The translations under genes were made by a program, and so were the position numbers. Of a stretch of DNA of 39,112 bases, positions 32,336 to 39,112 are shown piece by piece. Numbering within the stretch: position 1 is the stretch's first letter; each line of letters begins with the position of its first letter. The stretch is taken from the IMG/VR virus record IMGVR_UViG_3300034694_000314, positions 1-39,112 of that record. One strand, given 5' to 3'. This DNA is from a virus. The notes under the pieces are model-generated. The model saw only the letters and a list, made by a program, of their open reading frames with translations. It was not told where the DNA came from and searched no databases.

Positions 32336-32982
32336 ATGATATTGTTGCTTCTCCATATATTAATAAAGAATTTCATTGTATCAATATCAATCACAGGATT
32401 AATACTGAATATATCTTCTGCCCAATCGCCAATACGATTCATTGTTTTTGTAGTGTCAGTTATGAATAATTCATATGGGTCAATCACTAATACATTTTGA
32501 TCTTCTAATACATGCATCTGCTTATCAACTCGTTCATTCATATCAGCAAATGTAGGACGTGGGGCAATGCCTAAATTTAGTTTCTTGTTTCGAATATTTT
32601 TAAAATATTCATGACTTTCTGATGTAAGTGATCGTAACACTATTAGACATGATTCATTCCATATGTCGCACTTATCATTTACAAACTTTTTAATTAATTC
32701 ATCATCCCATTTCGTATCAGGATGAAAATAAAACATGTGATCACGACTAATATTGATTTGATCAGGGTGGAAATGAAACTGTGTATGATCTATGCCCGCT
32801 TCACCATTCCATTCATCAATCACATGAAATGGTGTACTTTGACCATCTACCATTCTCCATCTATTATTTGAGTTCACAAAAACTGACGTTGGTACATACA
32901 ATTCATTTTGACCCAAGACCCAGGCAAGGAATTCACCTCCTAATCCTGGGTCATATACAACAGTCAATAACCTATTATACAT
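32332..32982 (-). CDS. P-loop sulfotransferase-like protein, 216 aa
   Basis: The N-terminus LLTVVYDPGLGGEFLAWVLG is a strand, glycine-rich loop and helix as in sulfotransferase-type P-loops. A later CLIVLRSLTSESHEYF could hold the second nucleotide-binding contact, and VLVIDPYELF resembles the C-terminal element of the other such proteins here. Substrate is unknown. It overlaps the end of the AAA gene by 8 nt and ends just where the uvsW promoter begins. Confidence 0.55.
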   Translation of the reverse strand: MYNRLLTVVYDPGLGGEFLAWVLGQNELYVPTSVFVNSNNRWRMVDGQSTPFHVIDEWNGEAGIDHTQFHFHPDQINISRDHMFYFHPDTKWDDELIKKFVNDKCDIWNESCLIVLRSLTSESHEYFKNIRNKKLNLGIAPRPTFADMNERVDKQMHVLEDQNVLVIDPYELFITDTTKTMNRIGDWAEDIFSINPVIDIDTMKFFINIWRSNNII

Positions 32983-33859
32983 TAGACTTCATACAAGTGA
33001 TTTCTGCCATACGCTGCCATTTGTCACTTTTGGTTTTACGCAAGTCTGCAATTTTACCTACCATACGTAGACTAATCTCGCGCATACGATCTTTGTTATC
33101 ATCTACAAAGTCAACAATTTCGTTTTGCTCTGCTTCTGAAAAACCATACTCTTCTAGCATACCATCCTTAACAACTTGACGACAACGCAATAGACGCTCA
33201 CGTGTACTGTTCATAGTCAAATCAAGATAGTGACAACGAGACATAATTGCATCTAAGTGATCTTTGATCTTACCACGAACTTTATCAAATTTTAGGTTAG
33301 TGATGAAAATAACAGAACCTTTAAATTCAAATGACTCAGGAATTCCTTCACGACGGAGTGCTGAACTTTCAGTGTTCCAAGAAATCCTACGCTTCTTAGA
33401 ACTATCTAACGCTGCTTTTAATAGGTTTAATGATAATTCATCATACAACACCGAATCACAATCATCTAATACAAGTACATTGTTAGCATCAGCATAACGA
33501 TATAACAACTTATATAAACCGATTGCAGAAGCAGCGCCTTTCTCAATGCCAAATCGCGATACTGCACCACGTAACTTATCAAACAATGAATTCTTTTCAA
33601 TAATATTCTCAACACCGAATGACTTGCCAACTCCCGGAGGACCTGTTACTACCATTCCGCGAATATCACCATCTACTGACATTTGTGTCATTTCATCTAA
33701 GATACCAAATCGTTCGCGTAGACGCTCAACAATCTGTTCATCAGTTTCAGTAGTCACAGTTTCAGTAGTATCAATCTCGATGATAGATGTTGCTGCATTC
33801 TTACGAGGGCGACCCGCTGTTTTGCGTTTAGTAGTTAATTTGATTGTTTGAGTAGTCAT
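32975..33859 (-). CDS. AAA-family ATPase
   Basis: The 294-aa protein has Walker A GPPGVGKS (73-80), Walker B VLVLDDCD (128-135) and a sensor-1 strand VIFITNLKFD. The N-terminal 40 residues are basic and threonine-rich, with an AT-hook-like KTAGRPRK. From memory it is a conserved ATPase of marine phages, distinct from gp44, with unknown function; DNA-associated remodelling is plausible given its neighbours. AGGA precedes the ATG and a sigma-70 promoter lies upstream. Confidence 0.88.
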   Translation of the reverse strand: MTTQTIKLTTKRKTAGRPRKNAATSIIEIDTTETVTTETDEQIVERLRERFGILDEMTQMSVDGDIRGMVVTGPPGVGKSFGVENIIEKNSLFDKLRGAVSRFGIEKGAASAIGLYKLLYRYADANNVLVLDDCDSVLYDELSLNLLKAALDSSKKRRISWNTESSALRREGIPESFEFKGSVIFITNLKFDKVRGKIKDHLDAIMSRCHYLDLTMNSTRERLLRCRQVVKDGMLEEYGFSEAEQNEIVDFVDDNKDRMREISLRMVGKIADLRKTKSDKWQRMAEITCMKSNV

Positions 33860-33895
33860 GGTTTAGATTCCTATCTAATTAATTAATGAAGTTCT

Positions 33896-33925
33896 ATTAT
33901 ACAGTAAGATGTATTGGTTTGTCAA
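33896..33925 (-). promoter_or_regulatory. Sigma-70-type early promoter
   Basis: Minus strand TTGACA (33925-33920), 18-nt spacer, TATAAT (33901-33896), about 30 nt upstream of the AAA ATPase ATG. Confidence 0.85.
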
Positions 33926-33928
33926 GGG

Positions 33929-34147
33929 TTATTTAAAATATAATGCAAATGATGTTGCGTACTTCTTAACGATGTACGACTGTGGTCGTTTATATGCTGC
34001 ATTTGAAGGACCGCGATACTTATAACGAAACTTCCCAGGATATTGACGCTGTACATCATCTACATACATCATTGGGATACCTTTTGCAAAACTGCTCTCT
34101 TTAGGTGATGTTTCAAAAATCTGCAATATTGAATCAAGTTGTGTCAT
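33929..34147 (-). CDS. Small basic hypothetical protein, 72 aa
   Basis: The protein has an amphipathic N-terminal helix (TQLDSILQIFETSP) and a basic tyrosine-rich body (GKFRYKYRGPSNAAYKRPQS). It has its own promoter and a leader with AAGAAGAGCGAG. It could be a small DNA-binding regulator; no family is recognised. Confidence 0.65.
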   Translation of the reverse strand: MTQLDSILQIFETSPKESSFAKGIPMMYVDDVQRQYPGKFRYKYRGPSNAAYKRPQSYIVKKYATSFALYFK

Positions 34148-34182
34148 AATTTTCTCGCTCTTCTTTATTAACTTACTTAACT

Positions 34183-34211
34183 ATTATAGCAAGGATCATT
34201 GCTTTTGTCAA
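34183..34211 (-). promoter_or_regulatory. Sigma-70-type early promoter
   Basis: Minus strand TTGACA (34211-34206), 17-nt spacer, TATAAT (34188-34183). It restarts transcription directly after the terminator at 34224-34249. Confidence 0.88.
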
Positions 34212-34223
34212 GTGTTTATCCAT

Positions 34224-34249
34224 AAAAAAACCCACAAATGTGGGTTTTT
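34224..34249 (-). terminator. Rho-independent terminator
   Basis: An 11-bp perfect inverted repeat, AAAAACCCACA-AA-TGTGGGTTTTT, flanked on both sides by A/T runs. On the minus strand the hairpin is followed by a run of seven Ts. It ends the gp32-uvsX-uvsY-like unit. Confidence 0.92.
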
Positions 34250-34257
34250 ATTTTTTA

Positions 34258-34716
34258 TTATAGTGTTGCGTCTTCTAATCCCGCACATCGTAACTTAATT
34301 ACGTTAGTGAGTTGCCATTGCTTTACTTCAAGTGCTTTGATAACGCCCATGAACTTATTTCTAACCATTGAAAATTCAACAATAAGATGCTGCAAATCAA
34401 CTACATCAGGCTCACCATCAACAAATGCTTTCGCGTCTGCTGACGTTAATGCGCGTTGGTAATGCTCAGTAAAGTGTCTAAACTTCTGACTGCGCAATTT
34501 GCGCATTTCAGTATTTAAAAATTCAAGTATCGCTTCTGTCTCTTGTAGTTGGTTGAAACGATGTTCAACGATGCCCGGAATATCACGACTGTGCTTTTCC
34601 AAGGAACCTTTCATACTACATTCAAACTTAGCCTCTGAAACTTGTATTTCATAATGTGAAATAGCATTTACTATCTCTGACAAATCTCCAGTGACCTTGC
34701 GATACCATTTACTCAT
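34258..34716 (-). CDS. Candidate recombination mediator (UvsY-like)
   Basis: The 152-aa protein is helical. It contains GIVEHRFNQLQETEAILEFL, FRHFTEHYQRALTSADAKAF and VKQWQLTNVIKLRCAGLEDA. From memory these are strong conserved signatures of a T4-like phage protein found beside uvsX; UvsY loads UvsX onto gp32-coated DNA. The order gp32-uvsX-small gene-this gene supports a mediator role, but sequence identity with T4 UvsY is not obvious by eye. It is the last gene before the terminator. Confidence 0.55.
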   Translation of the reverse strand: MSKWYRKVTGDLSEIVNAISHYEIQVSEAKFECSMKGSLEKHSRDIPGIVEHRFNQLQETEAILEFLNTEMRKLRSQKFRHFTEHYQRALTSADAKAFVDGEPDVVDLQHLIVEFSMVRNKFMGVIKALEVKQWQLTNVIKLRCAGLEDATL

Positions 34717-34722
34717 TTAAGT

Positions 34723-34971
34723 TTAATCCCACTCTTCTTCTTCGTCTGTATCTACATCTTCTTCGTGTTCAATGTATTCATCAACACTAGTTTGAAGATA
34801 TTTATCATGCTCACTGATCTGTTCTGCATTACCAGCAATATCAAATCCATATTGATCTAATATTTGTAGAAAATGTTCTGCGAAATTTCCGCGCTCTTTT
34901 TCTACAACACTAGACCTAGCAGCATCATATATGGCAATGATGAATTCTAAATCATTATCACTCAGACTCAT
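34723..34971 (-). CDS. Small acidic protein, 82 aa, next to uvsX
   Basis: A helical body (LEFIIAIYDAARSSVVEKER, FAEHFLQILDQYGFD) is followed by a strongly acidic tail (EHEEDVDTDEEEEWD). The tail resembles DNA-mimic or acidic interaction tails seen in T4 replication proteins. It overlaps the uvsX stop by ATGA. From memory it is conserved in marine T4-like phages; function is unknown. Confidence 0.7.
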   Translation of the reverse strand: MSLSDNDLEFIIAIYDAARSSVVEKERGNFAEHFLQILDQYGFDIAGNAEQISEHDKYLQTSVDEYIEHEEDVDTDEEEEWD

Positions 34972-36059
34972 TGATCATCCCCTTCGGTAACTAATTCATC
35001 ACCACTAGAATCTAAGATCGCTTCTGGTTGTTGTTCCCACTCACGCATCATGATATCTAGACAATCGTCTGTATTCTTTGACCATGCTTTACGGAACTTC
35101 TTAATGACTTCGCCAGTTACGGGACTAATGTACTCAAGACTGTTACCAGACTTTTTAAGTGCACCTTTCGCTTCAAAGAATTCAGTCAATCCACTGTAAG
35201 GACTCATACCAGTATCATATGGAATTTCTACTTGTACACTCTCAAATGGTTTAGCATAACGTGTCTTCATTATCTTACACGCTGCACGAATACCATTTAC
35301 AGTAGTCGTTTTGTTACCATCTTCGTCAACTTTTAACTTCAATTTACGCATTGCGATTACAATTGAACTTGCGTAGATAAATCCTTGACCACCAGAGATT
35401 TTATCATCGGGATCAAACATATCTTGTGATGCATAGGTGTGATTCGTAGCAAGTAAACCTACATTGTATTCACCTAACATATTTACAGTGTTACGAACAA
35501 GTGAGGTTAGTGCTTTAGGTTTGCGACCTAAGTCACCTTTCATGTCGCCTGCTTCAAACTGCTTAACATCGGTAGGTGTTAATAACATACCTAGACTGTC
35601 TACAACGAATAAGATTTTAGGACGATCTGCTGGCTCTTTATCACCATGCTCAGTCTTGTAATCTTTCATCAAGTCAGACATAATTTTAGCAACATCATCA
35701 ATCATTGCTACGTTCAACTTCATCAATTTTTCTTCACTCGTATCTACACCTAATGCATGTAACCATGCTTCGTCTAGTGCATTTTCTGAGTCAATTAGAA
35801 CAACATAAATATCTTGCTCTTGTGCATGACGAATAATGTTTCCCGAAGCAATATATGATTTCCCTGCTCCAGATTCGCCTGCTAGTACTGTTACTTTACC
35901 TAGTGGGATACCTTTTTCAAAGTCTCCGCTAATAAGTTTGTTTAATGTAAAATTACCTGTTGAAATCCAAGTATCGGGATCGTGAAATCCAGTGCTTAGA
36001 CCAGGAACCGCCTTAGTAATACTACGACGGAACTTAGACACATCAAATGGTCGTGCCAT
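34968..36059 (-). CDS. uvsX: RecA-like recombinase UvsX
   Basis: The protein is 363 aa from the ATG at 36059, which has AAGGAGAATAAT upstream. A longer frame to 36194 would overlap the gp32 gene and has no ribosome site. Walker A is GESGAGKS (61-68). ILFVVDSLGMLLTPTD holds Walker B, and the segment GLLATNHTYASQDMFDPDDK and KISGGQGFIYASS match the DNA-binding loop region. It forms the presynaptic filament for recombination-dependent replication. The C-terminus is acidic, as in other UvsX proteins. Confidence 0.96.
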   Translation of the reverse strand: MARPFDVSKFRRSITKAVPGLSTGFHDPDTWISTGNFTLNKLISGDFEKGIPLGKVTVLAGESGAGKSYIASGNIIRHAQEQDIYVVLIDSENALDEAWLHALGVDTSEEKLMKLNVAMIDDVAKIMSDLMKDYKTEHGDKEPADRPKILFVVDSLGMLLTPTDVKQFEAGDMKGDLGRKPKALTSLVRNTVNMLGEYNVGLLATNHTYASQDMFDPDDKISGGQGFIYASSIVIAMRKLKLKVDEDGNKTTTVNGIRAACKIMKTRYAKPFESVQVEIPYDTGMSPYSGLTEFFEAKGALKKSGNSLEYISPVTGEVIKKFRKAWSKNTDDCLDIMMREWEQQPEAILDSSGDELVTEGDDQ

Positions 36060-36108
36060 ATTATTCTCCTTGAAAATGGGAGCAAAGAACTTGCTCCCTA
36101 TTGGTTGC

Positions 36109-37113
36109 TTATGCGTTAGCACCAGACTTGCGATTGCGAATTGCTGCAAGAATATCTTGTGCATTTGCTTTAGGTTTTTCTTCTGATCCTGCATCTGCGT
36201 TTACTGCTGCTGATGGTACAGGATCTGCTTTAAAAGGGATTTCATCAGATGTAATCTCCTTCTCTACGACAGGCGCTGATTGAACAACAGATTGCGCAGG
36301 CTTAGATGTTGGTGCATCTACACCCCATGGGCGGTAGTAATTACCCCACTTCTCATTATCGTATAACTGACCATCGACAGATGCTTCAAACATCTCGACC
36401 ATTGCATCTAAATGCGCTTGATCAGGCTTCTTAGGTAGGAAATCAGATAGATTAAATAATCCATTTGTTTCAACTGCATCTAGTTCATCTTGATTTAGAC
36501 TACGCTCACGCCTTGCCCAGTTAGAAGTACTATAATCAGCCCACTTACCATTCTGACCTTTGACTACTTTAAAGTCTGTACCTTGATCATAATCAGTAGG
36601 TAATGATGTGAAATCTACGTCCATTAACGCTGCGCTGATTACCTTAAAGATTTGAGGTGAAATCATGAAACGACGGATTGGATTTTCGGGTGCTTCTTCA
36701 ACTAGATCACTTTCAGTGACAAAGCCTTGAAACAAGTATGACTTTTTCTTCCAATACTTACGCGCAACATCTTCCAAAGAAGGATCTTTGAACCATTGAC
36801 GTAATTCAGAATGAATAGGACAGGTTGTTTTTTCATCATCGTACATTTCAATACAAGGTACTTGAATTGTTACGGGTTTTGATTCATCACCACCTTTTAC
36901 GCCTGCAAATTCTAAACGAATCATTTCACGCTTCAACCAAAAGAATGGGTTGTTCGTGTCTCCGTCAGGTAAAAATCGTAGTGATGCTGATGTGTTGTCT
37001 GGAATACTCCAGTGAGGAAAGACAGTGTTGTCTTTATTGGTGTTTGACTTAGTTCCAGATGAACGTGAGTCTTGTTCAAGCAATTTTGCTCGGATTTCTG
37101 CTAATGATGCCAT
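36109..37113 (-). CDS. 32: Single-stranded DNA-binding protein gp32
   Basis: The 334-aa protein has the gp32 layout: a short basic N-terminal (LARE-like) arm, an OB-type core with PFFWLKREMIRLEFAGV and YWKKKSYLFQGFV aromatic strands, and an acidic, proline/alanine-rich C-terminal tail ending in a basic helix (NAQDILAAIRNRKSGANA). Only CPIH of the zinc region is seen, so the four-ligand zinc site of T4 may be missing. It coats single-stranded DNA in replication, repair and recombination. It has a strong promoter and a long, structured leader. Confidence 0.92.
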   Translation of the reverse strand: MASLAEIRAKLLEQDSRSSGTKSNTNKDNTVFPHWSIPDNTSASLRFLPDGDTNNPFFWLKREMIRLEFAGVKGGDESKPVTIQVPCIEMYDDEKTTCPIHSELRQWFKDPSLEDVARKYWKKKSYLFQGFVTESDLVEEAPENPIRRFMISPQIFKVISAALMDVDFTSLPTDYDQGTDFKVVKGQNGKWADYSTSNWARRERSLNQDELDAVETNGLFNLSDFLPKKPDQAHLDAMVEMFEASVDGQLYDNEKWGNYYRPWGVDAPTSKPAQSVVQSAPVVEKEITSDEIPFKADPVPSAAVNADAGSEEKPKANAQDILAAIRNRKSGANA

Positions 37114-37128
37114 TGTTACTTCTCCATG

Positions 37129-37191
37129 TGCCTTAGTTTTGTTTTAGGTATTTTGCGGACTATTCCGCTAATACAAGTTTGCCTTAGTTTT
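37129..37191 (-). promoter_or_regulatory. Structured leader of gene 32 (possible autogenous operator)
   Basis: The leader between the promoter and the ATG holds two copies of the 12-mer TGCCTTAGTTTT (plus strand, 37129-37140 and 37180-37191) on either side of a hairpin GCGGA-CTAT-TCCGC (37155-37168). T4 gp32 represses its own translation by binding a folded leader, so these elements are candidates for the same control. Confidence 0.6.
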
Positions 37192-37207
37192 ATTACTTAG
37201 CCTATAC

Positions 37208-37236
37208 AGTATACTTCTTTTAATGCCTACTGTCAA
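37208..37236 (-). promoter_or_regulatory. Sigma-70-type promoter of gene 32
   Basis: Minus strand TTGACA (37236-37231), 17-nt spacer, TATACT (37213-37208). The start is predicted near 37201, giving a leader of about 88 nt. Confidence 0.88.
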
Positions 37237-37271
37237 GCACTTTTTCGTTTTAATTTGATTTAATTTTTTAG

Positions 37272-37377
37272 TCTTTCATTGAAGATATTACGTTGTTAAT
37301 GCAGGCTCTCAACTGGCGCTGCTTCTTTCATTGAAGATATTACGTTGTTAATGCAGGCTCTCAACTGGCGCTGCTTC
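37272..37377. repeat. 52-bp perfect tandem repeat
   Basis: Two identical 52-bp units (37272-37323 and 37324-37375) lie between the small membrane gene and the gene 32 promoter. Each contains GCAGGC and GCGCTGC arms that can form a hairpin with one bulge. The repeats and the bases up to 37237 contain no convincing gene. Confidence 0.97.
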
Positions 37378-37384
37378 ATTTATA
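37377..37384 (-). promoter_or_regulatory. Possible T4-type late promoter
   Basis: Minus strand TATAAATG, 7 of 8 matches to TATAAATA, next to the stop of the 53-aa membrane gene and just upstream of the 52-bp repeat. It could supply late gene 32 transcripts. Confidence 0.4.
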
Positions 37385-37385
37385 T

Positions 37386-37547
37386 TTATTCTTCTTTGAT
37401 AATAGACCAGATGCCATATACAAGGGCAATCCATGCTGCTATCTTTGCTAACGGACCTAACAATAGAATTGCTAGTGCAGTACCAATTAATACTGCACCA
37501 TCTAATGATGTACGTTCTGTTAAGCGATCTTTCATCCAATTAATCAT
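37386..37547 (-). CDS. Small membrane protein, 53 aa
   Basis: The protein reads MINWMKDRLTERTSLDGAVL and then a hydrophobic stretch of about 30 residues (LIGTALAILLLGPLAKIAAW, then IALVYGIWSI) that may cross the membrane once or as a hairpin, ending KEE. From memory it is conserved in marine T4-like phages. The ATG at 37547 directly follows the upstream stop and has GGTGGGA as ribosome site, so the longer in-frame extension to 37589 is unlikely. Confidence 0.7.
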   Translation of the reverse strand: MINWMKDRLTERTSLDGAVLIGTALAILLLGPLAKIAAWIALVYGIWSIIKEE

Positions 37548-37548
37548 A

Positions 37549-38820
37549 TTATCCCACCATCTTACGTAAGTTAGTAACTGCTTCACCATCCATTGAAGGT
37601 GATTCTTGAGTTACTTCTGGTACTACTTCTTCTGTTACCTTATCAAGTAATTGATCAAGTGCAGTAAGAAATACCTTATTCATTTTATGAACATCAACGC
37701 TCAACATATCAAGTAAGTTAGACAATTCAAATTGCTTTACTTGAATAGCCTTCATACCAATGTATGATGCTTTGTGTCCTAGTGCAGAAACATCACCACC
37801 TTCACCTGAGAAATCAGTCATTGCGTTTTCAGGATGCTCTGGGTCAGTTGAATCAACAGGAATCTTAATACCAGATTTAACAATGTTGATCAATTTTTCT
37901 AAGTTTTCAATTGCGCTCACGGTTTTCGCCTCTTTCAATTTAGTTTCAGATACTACACGATTTACTGTAGCGAGTGCTTGTTGCATACTCTCAGTAGATA
38001 ATGCATTATACTTGAATTTCTCAGAGATGTCAAGGGTTTCTTCAATTAAATCTTCATTTACTTCAACTTTAAAATTATCATAACCACGCTTGGTAGACAA
38101 ACGCTTAACTGACTCTTTTAGTTGAGCAATCTTTGATTTAATAGTCTCTACGATTTCTTGATTGTCTTCATTGACTAATTTTTGCTGCTTTGTGTATTTT
38201 GTGAATTTGTTTAAATCTGAAATCTCTTCACACATAGCCAAAATTGCTTGTCCCTTAACATCGTAAGGATTTCCCTGTTCATTGACATGCATGGTCATTG
38301 CTCTCGCGCCTGCCATGTACTTATGTGGGAATGCAAACTTTTCGCCTGATGCATTTTCAATAAACAAACTATGAATATTTCTACTGCGAGAACCACGCAT
38401 CTCTTCATTAACACTCTTGTTGTGCTTTATGATAAGAGTCGCCTCTGGTAGTCTAATATAACTTGTTTTGGTTGAACCGCCTGCCTTAGTGAAACCTTCT
38501 GTCACTTGTGCATCTGTTTTCGGTTGGATTTTTTTATCAAATTTTCTCATTGTGAATTCACCTAATTTTGAATGTGCAATTGCTTTGATTGCATCTAAAA
38601 TATCTTTATTTCTCTGTATGTCGTAACTTTCCCCAATCTTAACAATCACTTCAAACTTGTTATCTTCTTGTTTGATTGTAACAATCAAATTTTGATCAAC
38701 AGCGTATAGTCGCGTTGCTTCTTCTACATTCAATGTCTCTACACCATCAATAGTGTATAAACGCATCTTGTAGCCTGCGCCTTTTAGTATGTTAAATAGT
38801 TCTGTTGAAATATCATTCAT
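37549..38820 (-). CDS. Conserved T4-like phage protein, 423 aa
   Basis: The segments VTEGFTKAGGSTKTSYIRLP, MRGSRSRNIHSLFIENASGE and FPHKYMAGARAMTMHVNEQG match, from memory, a well-conserved large protein of marine T4-like phages next to gene 17. The C-terminal half is helical and acidic. It has a late promoter immediately upstream, so it is probably a virion or assembly protein. No catalytic motif is recognised. Confidence 0.78.
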   Translation of the reverse strand: MNDISTELFNILKGAGYKMRLYTIDGVETLNVEEATRLYAVDQNLIVTIKQEDNKFEVIVKIGESYDIQRNKDILDAIKAIAHSKLGEFTMRKFDKKIQPKTDAQVTEGFTKAGGSTKTSYIRLPEATLIIKHNKSVNEEMRGSRSRNIHSLFIENASGEKFAFPHKYMAGARAMTMHVNEQGNPYDVKGQAILAMCEEISDLNKFTKYTKQQKLVNEDNQEIVETIKSKIAQLKESVKRLSTKRGYDNFKVEVNEDLIEETLDISEKFKYNALSTESMQQALATVNRVVSETKLKEAKTVSAIENLEKLINIVKSGIKIPVDSTDPEHPENAMTDFSGEGGDVSALGHKASYIGMKAIQVKQFELSNLLDMLSVDVHKMNKVFLTALDQLLDKVTEEVVPEVTQESPSMDGEAVTNLRKMVG

Positions 38821-38847
38821 CGGGGTAATTCCTTTTTAATTATATAT

Positions 38848-38856
38848 GTATTTATC
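38848..38856 (-). promoter_or_regulatory. T4-type late promoter
   Basis: Minus strand GATAAATAC (7 of 8 matches), 28 nt upstream of the 423-aa gene and just after the terminase stop. Confidence 0.7.
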
Positions 38857-38864
38857 TTTTTAGG

Positions 38865-39112
38865 CTATAAAAATGACATTGGCATTGGGTCGTCATAGTC
38901 GTTATCTAAGCCCTCTTCCATCAAGTATTCATATGCAGTGTCTTCGTAATTTGTTACTTCTTGTGCCATTCGTATAATCAATACTAGTGCCATAACCAAA
39001 TCATCATTTTCACCTTCTTTTGCCCCATAACTATTGCCACGAGAAATAAATACTTTCAGTTCACGTAGTAGATTCTTACTTGCTATTTCTAACTTATCAG
39101 TCTCTACCCAAT
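38865..39112 (-). CDS. 17: Terminase large subunit C-terminus (partial)
   Basis: The open frame enters from the window edge and ends in TAG at 38867-38865 (82 codons). LLRELKVFISRGNSYGAKEG and ENDDLVMALVLIIRMAQEV match the end of the nuclease domain of gp17, where the aspartates of DDLVMA contribute to the RuvC/RNase H-like metal site. The tail DDPMPMSFL is typical of marine T4-like terminases. It packages DNA by ATP-driven translocation and cuts concatemers. The ATPase domain lies outside the window. Confidence 0.88.
   Translation of the reverse strand, partial: WVETDKLEIASKNLLRELKVFISRGNSYGAKEGENDDLVMALVLIIRMAQEVTNYEDTAYEYLMEEGLDNDYDDPMPMSFL

Noticed and set aside
36060-36194. 45-residue N-terminal extension of UvsX
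   Set aside because: It would overlap the end of gene 32 and has no ribosome site; the ATG at 36059 has AAGGAGAAT and gives the usual protein length.
1-39112. tRNA genes, CRISPR arrays, insertion sequences, inteins
   Set aside because: I looked for cloverleaf-like GC-rich stretches, spaced repeats, transposase motifs and intein ends in nrdA, uvsX and helicase genes and saw none. A tRNAscan and profile search would be needed to be certain.

Overview
The window is an internal piece of an AT-rich T4-like myovirus genome. The evidence is a T4-type core: the terminase large subunit C-terminus, gp32 single-strand binding protein, UvsX, UvsW, gp41 helicase, gp61 primase, class I ribonucleotide reductase with glutaredoxin, and a PAAR spike tip. 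There are also T4-type late promoters (TATAAATA-like) and near-consensus host sigma-70 promoters (TTGACA-17-TATAAT). Many of the unnamed genes resemble, from memory, conserved genes of marine T4-like phages (cyanophage/pelagiphage type). No photosynthesis gene is present, so a heterotrophic aquatic bacterium is a plausible host; this is inference.

All genes but one lie on the minus strand and are tightly packed. The longest non-coding stretch is about 270 nt (37114-37385, upstream of gene 32). Many junctions are TAATG or ATGA overlaps, which suggests translational coupling. Reading in the direction of transcription, from high to low coordinates: (1) 39112-37386 holds the terminase end, a conserved 423-aa protein and a small membrane protein. 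(2) 37385-29140 is a replication/recombination block: a 52-bp tandem repeat and structured leader, gp32, uvsX, a uvsY-like gene, a terminator, a AAA ATPase, uvsW and a gp62-like clamp-loader candidate. (3) 29143-26487 is accessory: a sulfotransferase-like protein, a zinc-finger protein, a QueC-like PP-loop enzyme and a very small DnaE-like polymerase-core protein. (4) 26506-25243 has divergent late promoters driving the only plus-strand gene and a virion-type protein. (5) 25199-21973 is primase, a methyltransferase broken by an in-frame TAA, and helicase. (6) 21938-11827 is a long late-type block of virion or morphogenesis-type proteins, with a ligase-like nucleotidyltransferase, a radical SAM protein and a PD-(D/E)XK nuclease. 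(7) 11795-8090 is nrdA-nrdB-glutaredoxin. (8) 8096-5807 holds small proteins including the PAAR protein. (9) 5794-1 is a probable metabolic or modification cassette: sulfotransferase-like, GNAT, DUF6356-like membrane protein, fold-type IV PLP enzyme, minimal ANL adenylating enzyme, sulfotransferase, an unknown 374-aa protein and a second QueC-like PP-loop enzyme.

The most notable items are the 192-aa DnaE-like protein that keeps the catalytic aspartate pattern; two QueC-like paralogues with identical cysteine spacing; the aminotransferase/ANL/sulfotransferase cassette; the nonsense-interrupted methyltransferase; a likely AUU start for uvsW; and promoters placed so that some mRNAs should be leaderless. 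All family calls come from reading motifs. No database search was run.
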